Positions 53,125-61,580 of a DNA stretch of 64,000 nt are shown here, in pieces; within the stretch, counting starts at the first letter, position 1; each line of letters starts with the position of its first letter. The position numbers and the translations under genes are program-made. The stretch lies in NCBI RefSeq assembly GCF_020179835.1, contig NZ_JAIUDA010000004.1, positions 372,001 through 436,000 of the forward strand, given 5' to 3'. The notes under the pieces are model-generated. The model saw only the letters and a list, made by a program, of their open reading frames with translations. It searched no databases and was not told the DNA's origin. The stretch comes from Pantoea sp. alder81 (GTDB taxonomy: Bacteria; Pseudomonadota; Gammaproteobacteria; Enterobacterales; Enterobacteriaceae).

Positions 53125-53577
53125 TTCGTCAATCGGTTTTTCTGAAATGAATTCCACGAGCAGAAAGTTTTCGGCTTAGTTTTCTATATGGCATTGATTT
53201 TAAGGTGATAAATTTATTGGAATTCGCCATATCCAGGCATAAAGAGGGAAGCGTGAGGAAAAAAAGTCGGTTTCAAACGAGGAATGGACGTTCACGATGA
53301 ATTCAAACGCCGATAAGAAGAGTGACCGCCGAGCTGTGGGTGACCAGCAGGGAACAGATTATCAGGCTGCCGAATATCACTGTGGCTGATGATTAAATGT
53401 ACGGCGCGAAAGTGCGGGAATACGGGGTGGTGACATCGTTGTTGCGTATGATGGTAATGGCTGCTGGCGTGCGTACACATTGACGGCGAGCCATTTAGCG
53501 GTCCCGCCTTTTTGAGGATAAATCGAACTCAAAGACTCATATCAATCTTCGTCAATGGAAATAAGCGTTCACGATCC
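53125..53577. other. Region with decayed coding traces
   Basis: Plus-strand fragments such as TAELWVTSREQIIRLPNITV and, in another frame, GDIVVAYDGNGCWRAYTLTA look like broken coding sequence. The second resembles the peptidase S24 region of UmuD-like proteins only faintly. No intact gene. Confidence 0.3.
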
Positions 53578-54153
53578 TTAGGTTCCGGATGAGGCTCGTT
53601 CTAGCATGAGTTTCGCGATGTCCCGCGCGTTGTCGGCAGCACTCTCGTCACCCATCACATATGACATCGTGATAGCGCCCTCCAACAGGATCAGCAGCTG
53701 TCGAGCCAAATCGCCCGGATGCTCAACGTTTAGCTGTTCGGCAAGCTCCAGGGTGTAATCCAGCAACTTCTGCTTGTGCATCTTCGCAATCTGGCGCACA
53801 GGGTCCTCAGGATCGCCAACCTCTCCGGCCGTATTAATAAACGCGCAGCCCCGGAAGCCGTCAGACTCGAACCAGCTGTTTAGAACGGTAAACATGTTCA
53901 GAATACGTTCCTGAGGCGTCTTGCCTTTGTCAGACTCTGTTCTGAACCACTGCATCCACCGTTCGTCGCGCTCTATTAACGCGGCTGTTGCCACGTCCTC
54001 TTTGTTGGCGAAATGGCGATATATGCTTTTCCTTGCGACACCCGAGGTCTTGACCAGAAGATCCATGCCCATAGCGTGGATACCGTTCTGGTAGATCAGC
54101 TGCTCGGCGGTTGTCAGGATTTTATCCCGTGTATCAGTTGTCTTCTTATTCAT
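53578..54153 (-). CDS. TetR/AcrR-family transcriptional repressor
   Basis: 191 aa. N-terminal helix-turn-helix (ILTTAEQLIYQNGIHAMGMD, TSGVARKSIYRHFANKEDVA) and a ligand-binding C-terminal half with WFESDGFRGCAFINTAGEVG, a pattern of NemR/YxaF-like regulators. The Cys in RGCAF may sense electrophiles (inference). It should bind GTAGAA-N6-TTCTAC at its own promoter and in front of the DUF1348 gene. Confidence 0.88.
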   Translation of the reverse strand: MNKKTTDTRDKILTTAEQLIYQNGIHAMGMDLLVKTSGVARKSIYRHFANKEDVATAALIERDERWMQWFRTESDKGKTPQERILNMFTVLNSWFESDGFRGCAFINTAGEVGDPEDPVRQIAKMHKQKLLDYTLELAEQLNVEHPGDLARQLLILLEGAITMSYVMGDESAADNARDIAKLMLERASSGT

Positions 54154-54162
54154 GGGTTAAAA

Positions 54163-54180
54163 GTAGAATTATCGTTCTAC
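54163..54180. promoter_or_regulatory. TetR-type operator at the tetR promoter
   Basis: GTAGAATTATCGTTCTAC, arms identical to the palindrome at 53107-53124. It lies 10-27 nt before the tetR start codon. Confidence 0.82.
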
Positions 54181-54514
54181 CCAGTCAACGATTTTCTAAA
54201 AAGAACCTTCTGAAAAAAGCATGCAGTCCTGACACAAGCTTTGTGACCGGAGAATGATGCGAAGAATTTTACAGACACCAGGCAGGAAGAATGAGAGGGC
54301 GTAAAGGGATTGTTATCGAGCAGCCATTTCATCTCTCCACCGACAAAGTGGTGGGTTGCCTTCCACTTTTGTAATTAACTTAATCATTATCAATTTTAAT
54401 TTTTCTGAAGGTGTACAACTTAAACTTACATGTACAAATATGTTGGTTAATTCGTGTTTGGCTATTTATTACAGGATCTTAATTGATCATTAATATATAT
54501 AGGAAAAATGCTGG

Positions 54515-54530
54515 ATAAGCGAAGCGGTAA
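54515..54530. repeat. Dispersed motif copy 2 (ATAAGCGAAGCGGTAA)
   Basis: Copy of the TAAGCGARGCGNTAA motif, 98 bp from copy 3 and in the same orientation. Apart from these and the next hairpin, 54181-54694 holds no gene. Confidence 0.6.
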
Positions 54531-54585
54531 ATGACGCACGATTGATCAAGAAATGATCGATTTTTGGTAGTTATCGATGGGAATA

Positions 54586-54644
54586 ACTCTCCTGACGTCG
54601 CTAATTTTGCATTTAAGCGAAGCGCTAATACTCGTCAGGAGAGT
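54586..54644. repeat. Perfect 12-bp inverted repeat enclosing motif copy 3
   Basis: ACTCTCCTGACG (54586-54597) and CGTCAGGAGAGT (54633-54644) are exact reverse complements. The 35-nt loop contains TTAAGCGAAGCGCTAA (54613-54628). It may be a REP-like element or terminator for the YciG-like gene. Confidence 0.75.
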
Positions 54645-54694
54645 GTTGTGATGAGGGTTAGCTTAGGTAACCCTGGATTGAATTAATGATGTAG

Positions 54695-54898
54695 TTATTT
54701 CCGGCGGCTAATCTTTCCTCCCTTGCGGCCAGCTTCAACGGCCCGGTTTGGATCGTTTTTAAAATTGCCGCCACTTGCTTGACCACCTTTGCGGCCTGCT
54801 TCGGCGGCGCGCTCTTTATCCTCGGCGAAGTTCCCTGTGCCCCCACGACGTTGCGTCTTTTTCTCTTCCTCTTCAGGATGCTTGTTAGGGTCCGTCAT
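54695..54898 (-). CDS. yciG: KGG-repeat stress protein, YciG-like
   Basis: 67 aa, highly polar. Contains RGGTGNFAEDKERAAEAGRK followed by GGQASGGNFKNDPNRAVEAG and RKGG, the repeated AGRKGG/SGGNFKNDP units of YciG and plant LEA-like KGG proteins. GGAGAACGC lies before the start. In E. coli yciG precedes yciFE and belongs to the stationary-phase stress group. Here the yciE-like gene is divergent, 450 bp away. Confidence 0.88.
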   Translation of the reverse strand: MTDPNKHPEEEEKKTQRRGGTGNFAEDKERAAEAGRKGGQASGGNFKNDPNRAVEAGRKGGKISRRK

Positions 54899-55113
54899 GC
54901 GTTCTCCTCATTATATTTGTACCAACATAAAGCAAAAATAAATGTAGCGTTGTTTTTACCATAATCAAGTCAGGATTAATCTTAAGTTTTAATATTTTGC
55001 GGACTGTTTGTTTAAGTATAAGTCGATTTTTGTTTATAAGCGGATGAAACTCGCATCAAAGATGATTGTTAGCGCATTTCAGATGTTGAGTAAAGTGTGT
55101 TGCACGGGGAAAT

Positions 55114-55242
55114 ATAAGCGAAGCGGTAAGGTTGTGTTATTAACCTTGCTCTCAGTTTCGAGCCGACTGGCTTGCGCAGAGGGGCTTACTTGCTACGTTT
55201 AATTAAGATGATTGCTCAGCTGTTAATTAACGCTTCGCTTAT
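55114..55242. repeat. Inverted pair of the dispersed motif (copies 4 and 5)
   Basis: ATAAGCGAAGCGGTAA at 55114-55129 and TTAACGCTTCGCTTAT at 55227-55242 form an inverted pair, extended outward by GGAAAT/ATTTCC. They bracket about 100 bp between the divergent yciG-like and yciE-like genes. No gene lies in 54899-55350. Confidence 0.65.
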
Positions 55243-55350
55243 TTCCAGATAATTCCATGAGCGGCAGTGTTGAAGTGGTTAGCTCGCTAAGCATCTGCAT
55301 ACCATCCACAAAGGTAGTTCACTACGAGCATATCAACCAGGAGCGAATGA

Positions 55351-55857
55351 ATGACGAGGGAATCTGTTTATCTGGATTGGCTACGTGATGCACACGCGAT
55401 GGAGAAGCACGGTGAAACGTTATTGAAAGTGGCAATGGATCGTCTCGACAGTGGTTCCTCGATTGGGAGGCATATCGCGCATTACCTGGATCAGGGGCGC
55501 GAACAGCAGTTGCAGGTCAAAGAGGTTTTGAAATGTAAGGACAATAGTTGGTCGGCCCTAAAAGAGTCTCTAGGTCGCATGTCTGTGGTGGGGCAAGCCG
55601 CAAGCGATATGCTGCGTGATGAGCAGGGCGCGCGTATGGCAGTCGGAGTATATGTCTTTTGCAGTTACAAAATTGCCACTTACACCACGTTAATTGCAGC
55701 CGCCGGGCAGGCTGATGACAGTGAAGGCGTAGATATTTTTCAGCGGATCTTGCAACAGGAAGCGCATATGGCGACCAGATTGCTTGCGGACTTGCCTGAA
55801 GCAGCCAATGAATCGATAGACTTGCTCACGGATAGTGAAGCGTCAAGCGCGGTGTAG
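55351..55857 (+). CDS. yciE: Ferritin-like stress protein, YciE (DUF892) family
   Basis: 168 aa. The opening YLDWLRDAHAMEKHGETLLK matches E. coli YciE (YHDWLRDAHAMEKQAESML). The four-helix ferritin-like body includes FCSYKIATYTTLIAAAGQAD and ILQQEAHMATRLLADLPE. ATG 55351 was chosen over one 4 nt upstream because it gives the family N-terminus and has AGGAGCG before it. Likely a di-metal protein of stationary phase or stress. Confidence 0.88.
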   Translation: MTRESVYLDWLRDAHAMEKHGETLLKVAMDRLDSGSSIGRHIAHYLDQGREQQLQVKEVLKCKDNSWSALKESLGRMSVVGQAASDMLRDEQGARMAVGVYVFCSYKIATYTTLIAAAGQADDSEGVDIFQRILQQEAHMATRLLADLPEAANESIDLLTDSEASSAV

Positions 55858-55861
55858 TGTT

Positions 55862-55893
55862 CTCTCTGGGTGGCCAGTTGGCCGCCCAGAGAG
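55862..55893 (+). terminator. Strong terminator-like hairpin after yciE
   Basis: CTCTCTGGG-t-GGCC-agtt-GGCC-g-CCCAGAGAG: 13 paired bases directly after the stop codon. Confidence 0.75.
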
Positions 55894-56267
55894 TAAACAG
55901 CCTGCATAATTGATGATTTCACGTTAACAGCAATTGCATAGCTGCAGTAAAAACCCGTTACGCTTATTCAAACGTAAGTTCAATGACCCCAATTTCAGTT
56001 TAATAAGTAAAGCACACTGATCACCAATGTGACTATTATTACCAACAATTTAATATAACTGATCAAATTCAATATTTAAGCTATTCCGTACAAAGTGAAC
56101 TGTCTTTTATGAGTAAGTTATATTTAAGTAAAAGCATTAAGGTTAATGACCGTGCTGACGATAACAGCAGGGATGTTGCCGATAAGAACGTGGAGCATCT
56201 CCATTTCTTTGTTTTCAATAACACCTGGATTTCATGACTCATTAATAAAAATCATTGAGGTTTCTAA
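55894..56267. other. Upstream region of the chemotaxis receptor gene
   Basis: AT-rich, no gene seen. GAGG lies just before the next ATG. A flagellar sigma-28 type promoter could not be recognised. Confidence 0.4.
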
Positions 56268-57833
56268 ATGGACATAGTTCAAGGATTTTCACGCAATATT
56301 AAATTGCGCAGCAAACTCATTATTTCTTCACTCCTCAACATCGGCATGCTGCTCTTGGTCGCCGTCCTGGGTTTAAATTCGCTGTTTATGGCGCAAACCG
56401 GCGTCAACGGCATGATGAAAGATGATTACCCCACCATAGCGTTGGGCAATCAGTTGATCGATGAGATTAACACCACCATTCAGCGACAGGCTTTGCTGCT
56501 CAGCCCAATCAACACGGAGCGCCGCGATACCATCATGAATGAGCTTCAAGGCGCTACCGGGCAAATTACGGAGATTTACCGTCAGCTCAATGCACTGGCG
56601 ACTGATAATGATTCTCTTGCTTACCTCAAAAGTCTGGATGATAAACGTAAAGCTTATTTAGAGGGACGTAATGAATTTTTGCAACTTGCTAACCAGGATT
56701 CCAGCAAAGCGCTGGATTATTATCTGACGACACTGGCGAATAAACAAAAGGACTACACGGGTGAAGTGAAGCGTTTTATCGCATTGCAAGAGCAGCAGAT
56801 GAACGGTTCCTATACACATTTTATGGATTCCTATCACACCACTAAAATTTCAATGGTGGTCATCTTTATTGCGGCGGTCATTCTCTCTGCACTGATCGGC
56901 TGGATTATTATTCGGTCGATTACTGTGCCATTAAAAAATGTGATTGCATTCTTAGGACGTGTCGCCGATGGCGATCTCAGTACGAGTTTTTATGAAAAAC
57001 GTAAAGATGAGATGGGGCAATTAATAAACGCGATTCAGCAGATGCAGGAAAAGATGTCGACGATTGTCAGTCATATTCGTATTAGTGCTGAACAAATATC
57101 CGGCGGTGCCAGCGAAATTATGTCGGGTACACACGATTTAGCCGCGCGTACTGAAGAGCAGGCCAGTTCGGTTGAGCAAACGGCTGCATCGGTTGAGGAA
57201 TTCACCGCCACGATAAGCAACACGCGCAATAACACGCACTTTGCTGCCGATCTGTCTGAAAAGGCGGAAAGCGCGGTAGGGCAAAACGCCACAATGATGA
57301 ACAATGTGTCAACCAAAATGGCTGAGATCCATGATTCAGCAGGTCGTATGGCCGACATCATCAACCTGATTGATTCGATCGCCTTCCAGACCAACATCCT
57401 CGCACTGAATGCTGCTGTTGAGGCAGCACGAGCAGGGGAGCACGGTCGCGGCTTTGCTGTGGTGGCGCAAGAAGTGCGTGCGCTGGCACAGAAGACGGCA
57501 ACCTCATCCCATGAGATTCGCCATTTAATTGAGGAATCTTCCACGCGCATTATGGATGGACGTGACATGGTTGCGGACGCCAACAAACTGATGACGGAGA
57601 TGATGACGAACGTCGTTAACATGAAGGATGTGCTGTCGCAGATTAATCAGGCCAGCAGCGAGCAGGCGGATGGCATCAGTCAAATCAATATTGCGATCAG
57701 TCAAATCGATATCACCACCCAGCAAAATGCCTCGCTGGTGGAGCAATCTTTAGCCGCCTCAGCCATGCTGAGCGAGCAAGCGGCGAACATGGTTAGCAGT
57801 GTCAGCGTGTTTACGCTGCAAAAAACAGCCTAA
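56268..57833 (+). CDS. Methyl-accepting chemotaxis protein
   Basis: 521 aa. First membrane helix at about 19-42, a periplasmic four-helix-bundle sensor (43-195), second helix (about 196-218), a HAMP domain (FLGRVADGDLSTSFYEKRKD), then the signalling hairpin whose tip IDSIAFQTNILALNAAVEAA followed by RAGEHGRGFAVVAQEVR is intact. No NWETF-type CheR/CheB tether at the C-terminus (ends FTLQKTA), so it is a low-abundance-type receptor. Ligand unknown. Confidence 0.92.
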   Translation: MDIVQGFSRNIKLRSKLIISSLLNIGMLLLVAVLGLNSLFMAQTGVNGMMKDDYPTIALGNQLIDEINTTIQRQALLLSPINTERRDTIMNELQGATGQITEIYRQLNALATDNDSLAYLKSLDDKRKAYLEGRNEFLQLANQDSSKALDYYLTTLANKQKDYTGEVKRFIALQEQQMNGSYTHFMDSYHTTKISMVVIFIAAVILSALIGWIIIRSITVPLKNVIAFLGRVADGDLSTSFYEKRKDEMGQLINAIQQMQEKMSTIVSHIRISAEQISGGASEIMSGTHDLAARTEEQASSVEQTAASVEEFTATISNTRNNTHFAADLSEKAESAVGQNATMMNNVSTKMAEIHDSAGRMADIINLIDSIAFQTNILALNAAVEAARAGEHGRGFAVVAQEVRALAQKTATSSHEIRHLIEESSTRIMDGRDMVADANKLMTEMMTNVVNMKDVLSQINQASSEQADGISQINIAISQIDITTQQNASLVEQSLAASAMLSEQAANMVSSVSVFTLQKTA

Positions 57834-57840
57834 ACGATAA

Positions 57841-57867
57841 AGAGTGGCGGCCAACAAGCCGCCCTCT
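57841..57867. terminator. Bidirectional terminator between convergent genes
   Basis: AGAG-t-GGCGGC-caacaa-GCCGCC-c-TCT between the receptor and the LysR gene. Confidence 0.7.
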
Positions 57868-57869
57868 GA

Positions 57870-58766
57870 CTAATAGAGATCCGCCTGGTCGTATTGAGGG
57901 ATCTGTGTAACCAACCAGTCAGCAAACAAGTCGATATTTTTCATACCGCTCACCGATTTCGGCCACACCAGATAATAGCCCTCACCGGTTGCCACGGGTT
58001 GTGGATAGGGTAACGTCAGCAGTCCGCTTTGGATGGCTTCAATACTCAGCAGCAAGTCCCCGATAGAGACCCCATGGCCACTGATCGCGGCCATATTGCC
58101 TTGCTCTAAAGTATCGAATAGCTTTCCCTGCCACAGATTGATCTGCGGAGCATCGGCCACGCCTGCTAACCAGCGACGCCAGTCGCGGCGATCGTGCGTA
58201 GGATGAATCAATTCGCAGGATGCCAGATTCGTTTGTGCTTGCTGCTTCAGCGCAGGTGCACAAATTGGAATCAACCACTCCTTAAACAGCAGGCGGCTCT
58301 CTGTATCGGCACCGAACTCGCCGCTTCCCAATAAGATCGCGCAGTCATAAGGCTCGCGCACAAAATCCACGCTGTCGGTGTCCATCCATACGCTGGTGAT
58401 CTGTACGTCAGGCGTTGAGTATTGCTCACGATACTTTTGCAATACATCTAACAGCCATCGCATGGTGAGCGTCGAAGGCGCTTTCAGACGCAGTTGGTGG
58501 TTATGTTGGGTGAAAGCGGCACAGGCACTGTCCAGTTGTTCGAAACCTTCTTCAAGCTGCGCGGCTAACACGCTTCCGGCTGCAGTAATGGCAACCTTAG
58601 GCCCTTTACGAACAAATAATTCACACTCGAACCAGGCTTCCAGCGTACGAATATGACGACTGATGGCACCGGGCGTAACGTTAAGCACGGCGGCAGCCTG
58701 ACTAAAAGACTCAAGACGTGCTGCTGTGGCAAAGGCGCGCAGGGCATAAAGTGGTGGAAGCGTCAT
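57870..58766 (-). CDS. LysR-family transcriptional regulator, GcvA-like
   Basis: 298 aa. N-terminal winged helix MTLPPLYALRAFATAARLES and FSQAAAVLNVTPGAISRHIR, then the LysR effector domain. The PPLxALRAFxxAAR start and GHGVSIGDLLL late in the protein are the GcvA-type subgroup. Divergent from a LysE exporter with 114 bp between starts, the usual LysR/target arrangement. Confidence 0.88.
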   Translation of the reverse strand: MTLPPLYALRAFATAARLESFSQAAAVLNVTPGAISRHIRTLEAWFECELFVRKGPKVAITAAGSVLAAQLEEGFEQLDSACAAFTQHNHQLRLKAPSTLTMRWLLDVLQKYREQYSTPDVQITSVWMDTDSVDFVREPYDCAILLGSGEFGADTESRLLFKEWLIPICAPALKQQAQTNLASCELIHPTHDRRDWRRWLAGVADAPQINLWQGKLFDTLEQGNMAAISGHGVSIGDLLLSIEAIQSGLLTLPYPQPVATGEGYYLVWPKSVSGMKNIDLFADWLVTQIPQYDQADLY

Positions 58767-58880
58767 AGTGTGCTTTCAACGTTGAGTAAAACTCACATTG
58801 AACGGTATTTTAATCCATTTTTCAACGCGCGTTTTACCCGCAATACTGGCGAACCTTTAAAACGTGTTCGGGTCGTCTTC

Positions 58881-59498
58881 ATGAATATCTCGCTACTGCT
58901 GACGTATATGTTGGCCATTCTGCTGTTAATACTGACGCCGGGCCCCGTGGTGGCGCTGGTATTGGGCACCGCTGCGCGCCAGGGATATCGTCGCGCCTTT
59001 GCCACCGTAGTTGGCACCAACAGTGCTTCGCTGGTGTTGATGGCGCTGGCCGCTTTAGCGCTGACGGGACTGGTGTCACTTAATCCACTTAATTTGCAGA
59101 TTATCGGTCTGGTAGGATCGTTGTTTATCGGCTTGATAGCGTGGCGTGGCTTGCGGTCATCCGGGATATCCTCATTGGACAACGCAGGCACGCAAGGCGG
59201 GTTGCTGCAAGGCTTTATGATTGGGGTATCAAATCCTAAAGATATTCTGTTTTTTGCTGCACTGTTTCCCCAATTTATCGCGGTGACGCCGCATTTCAGC
59301 AGCAGTCTGGTCACCCTGGCGTTGGTGTGGATGATCTTTGATTTCGCTGTGCTGACTTTCTACATCATTTCGATTAAACGCTGGATGCCGCGATCGTTGC
59401 AGCAACGACTTGAACGACTATCTATGATGATGTTGTTAGCGATCGCAGTTACCGGGACGGCTTATAACTTGTGCCAGCTCGTTGCTTTAATGGCTTAA
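58881..59498 (+). CDS. LysE/RhtB-family amino-acid exporter
   Basis: 205 aa from ATG 58881; upstream in-frame starts lie within the divergent LysR gene and are rejected. Six hydrophobic segments, start LLILTPGPVVALVLGTAARQ, and middle motif GFMIGVSNPKDILFFAALFP are typical. Likely controlled by the divergent LysR protein. Exports an amino acid or related compound. Confidence 0.88.
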   Translation: MNISLLLTYMLAILLLILTPGPVVALVLGTAARQGYRRAFATVVGTNSASLVLMALAALALTGLVSLNPLNLQIIGLVGSLFIGLIAWRGLRSSGISSLDNAGTQGGLLQGFMIGVSNPKDILFFAALFPQFIAVTPHFSSSLVTLALVWMIFDFAVLTFYIISIKRWMPRSLQQRLERLSMMMLLAIAVTGTAYNLCQLVALMA

Positions 59499-59508
59499 AG
59501 AAACAATC

Positions 59509-59529
59509 AGTCCCGCCCAGCGCGGGACT
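59509..59529. terminator. Hairpin between convergent lysE-type and msrA genes
   Basis: AGTCCCGC-ccagc-GCGGGACT; a second short hairpin (GTGATTC/GAATCAC) follows at 59535-59551. Confidence 0.65.
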
Positions 59530-59574
59530 AAGGGTGATTCAACGAATCACTCAGATTATTGAATAGATGCCAGG

Positions 59575-60108
59575 TTAGCTATTAGACGCCTGCTCAGGGA
59601 ATTTATTACGCAATTTCTTTAATTTTGCCGGGATGTTCATCATGCAGAAGGCATTTTCCTGACCTTCTTTTTCCCAGAAGTTTTGGTGATAGTCCTCTGC
59701 AGCGTACCACTCGGCTAAAGGTTCCAGCTTTGTCACCAGCGCTTTGTCGAGTTCGGCAGCGGCACGTGCGATTCCTTGTTCAGCGGCAATACGTTGTGCA
59801 TCGCTGGTCGGAAACAGTGCGGAGCGATAGCGTGATCGCACTACGCCTTCTTTAATATTTTCCTGCGTGGCATCGTGCGTAGCGAAGTGGATGTCGAGTA
59901 AATCGTCGTAACTGACCAGAGTGGGATCAAACTCGATTTTAACCGCTTCGGCGTGACCCGTGGTGTCACTATAAACTTGATCGTAAGTGGGTGACGCAAC
60001 ATGGCCACCGATGTAACCACTTTCGACGCTCAACACGCCATGAATGGATTGGAAAATCGCTTCAGTACACCAAAAGCAGCCGCCGGCAAAAATGGCTTGT
60101 TCACGCAT
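59575..60108 (-). CDS. msrA: Peptide methionine sulfoxide reductase A
   Basis: 177 aa from ATG 60108. The active-site motif GGCFWCTE is at residues 9-16 (nucleophile Cys11). GHAEAVKIEFDPTLVSYDDL and EDYHQNFWEKEGQENAFCMM are conserved. A start at 60174 would add 22 residues. The N-terminal extension of E. coli MsrA (212 aa) is missing, as in the short form. Repairs oxidised methionine with thioredoxin. Cytoplasmic. Confidence 0.9.
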   Translation of the reverse strand: MREQAIFAGGCFWCTEAIFQSIHGVLSVESGYIGGHVASPTYDQVYSDTTGHAEAVKIEFDPTLVSYDDLLDIHFATHDATQENIKEGVVRSRYRSALFPTSDAQRIAAEQGIARAAAELDKALVTKLEPLAEWYAAEDYHQNFWEKEGQENAFCMMNIPAKLKKLRNKFPEQASNS

Positions 60109-60218
60109 CAGTCTGAGTTCCGGATCAAAAAGTGACGTTACCTTACACGGCGGTGAAAAGTAACGCCACTGCATTGGCGCATCCTGAGTATGCGAGAATA
60201 CGTTACTTTTCCGCTGGC

Positions 60219-61001
60219 TTAAATTGCTGCGTAATCGCCCGTGCCTTCCGGCCATGGGGTAAGCAAATCGAATCCGGTTTCGGTCACGGCAATGGTGTGT
60301 TCCCACTGTGCCGACAACGAGCGATCTTTTGTCACCACCGTCCAACCATCAGACAGCACACTGGTGCCTGCTTTACCGGCATTTATCATCGGCTCGATGG
60401 TGAAGATCATGCCCGCCTGCAGCTCAATACCCGTGCCCGGCGTGCCGTAGTGCAGGATCTGTGGGTCACCATGGTAAATTTCACCGACTCCGTGACCGCA
60501 ATATTCACGCACCACGGAAAAACCGGCTTTCTCAGCAACCTGCTGAATCGCTGCGCCGATATCGCCTAGCGTCGCGCCGGGTTTAACCACCTTGATACCC
60601 GCCACCATTGATTCATAAGTGACATCGACCAAACGTTTAGCGCGAACCGAAGGCTCGCCGACGTAATACATACGGCTGGTATCGCCGTACCAACCATCTT
60701 TGATGATGGCTACGTCGATGTTGACGATGTCGCCATTCTTGAGCTTTTTCTCGCCCGGAATGCCATGACACACCACATGATTTATCGATGTACATGTGGT
60801 GCGCGTGTAGCCGTGATAACCGATATTCGCGGGCACCACTTTCAATTCGTTGATAATGTAGTCATGGCAAATAGCGTCTAATTCATCCGTGGTTACGCCG
60901 GGTTTGACGTAAGGGGTGATGATTTCCAGCACTTTAGCCGCAGCGTGTCCGGCAGCGCGTGCCAGTTCGATTTCTTCAGCGGTGTGTAGTTTTATGGTCA
61001 T
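60219..61001 (-). CDS. map: Type I methionine aminopeptidase
   Basis: 260 aa. Metal ligands are all present: Asp in NIDVAIIKDGWYGDTSRM (two), His in YCGHGVGEIYHG, Glu in FTIEPMINAG and Glu in WEHTIAVTE. Substrate-side HGIPGEKKL is also conserved. It removes the initiator methionine from nascent proteins. Its start overlaps the stop of the ParD-like gene (ATGA). The ribosomal gene neighbours of the main map gene are missing, so this is probably an extra copy. Confidence 0.92.
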   Translation of the reverse strand: MTIKLHTAEEIELARAAGHAAAKVLEIITPYVKPGVTTDELDAICHDYIINELKVVPANIGYHGYTRTTCTSINHVVCHGIPGEKKLKNGDIVNIDVAIIKDGWYGDTSRMYYVGEPSVRAKRLVDVTYESMVAGIKVVKPGATLGDIGAAIQQVAEKAGFSVVREYCGHGVGEIYHGDPQILHYGTPGTGIELQAGMIFTIEPMINAGKAGTSVLSDGWTVVTKDRSLSAQWEHTIAVTETGFDLLTPWPEGTGDYAAI

Positions 61002-61243
61002 TGCGCGATTCCCTGCGTGGTTAAAGTTGGCTGGTCAAGCAGCTGCGCTAAATCCGCGCCGCCGTCACGTTCGACACGCATTAACAGGCGCGTCAGTTCC
61101 TGAAGGTTGAGGTCAGGATAAAGCTCAGCCAGCATGCCAATCTTCATCCAGTGTTCTGCCTGCGCGTTGATAGAACGGCTTAATGCCGTGCTGGCGATAC
61201 GCAGATTCTCATGCATCAGGTCAGAAATTTTTACGATACCCAT
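60998..61243 (-). CDS. ParD-like protein
   Basis: 81 aa from ATG 61243; the longer frame upstream is not supported. MGIVKISDLMHENLRIASTA followed by LSRSINAQAEHWMKIG is a ribbon-helix-helix DNA-binding start of the ParD-like family (PF11903). It overlaps map by 4 nt. No ParE-type toxin is adjacent, so it is not an ordinary toxin-antitoxin pair. It may act as a regulator of the two-gene unit. Confidence 0.75.
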   Translation of the reverse strand: MGIVKISDLMHENLRIASTALSRSINAQAEHWMKIGMLAELYPDLNLQELTRLLMRVERDGGADLAQLLDQPTLTTQGIAQ

Positions 61244-61443
61244 TATGCGATCCGTATATGAAACATAGTCGTTTTGCATATAGGTTACGCCGGGTAAAGT
61301 GAAGATGGAAGGGGAAATGTTGAGTTGTTGATCGTGACTTTGCAGACCCAATTTGCCTCTCTGTCGATTAAGCCTGATGCGACTGCAGAACGGATACGTT
61401 GAAAGTAGGGAGAAGAAGGCACAGGTATGGAAGTAAAGGAGGT

Positions 61444-61467
61444 AAAAAATACCCGCGCAAGGCGGGT
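61444..61467 (-). terminator. Orphan minus-strand terminator
   Basis: On the minus strand ACCCGCC-ttgc-GCGGGT is followed by ATTTTTTAC. It lies upstream of the ParD-like gene and no gene precedes it on this strand, so a small transcript may end here. A 62-codon frame (61285-61473) starts just before the hairpin but does not look like a protein. Confidence 0.65.
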
Positions 61468-61580
61468 CAACATTCGTTACAGAGAAATATCTCACCACTC
61501 GGACACAATGGTTTGATGAAAGTTCGTCACTTGAATCCCTGAGTTAAAATAAATCATGCCCAGGATAAATCGGTTTTCTA

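Noticed and set aside
53381..53500. UmuD/S24-like peptide trace (GDIVVAYDGNG)
   Set aside because: Only a short resemblance in a shifted frame; not enough to call a pseudogene.
61285..61473. 62-codon frame beginning just before a minus-strand terminator
   Set aside because: Runs through the hairpin and gives a Ser/Pro-rich non-globular product; probably not translated.
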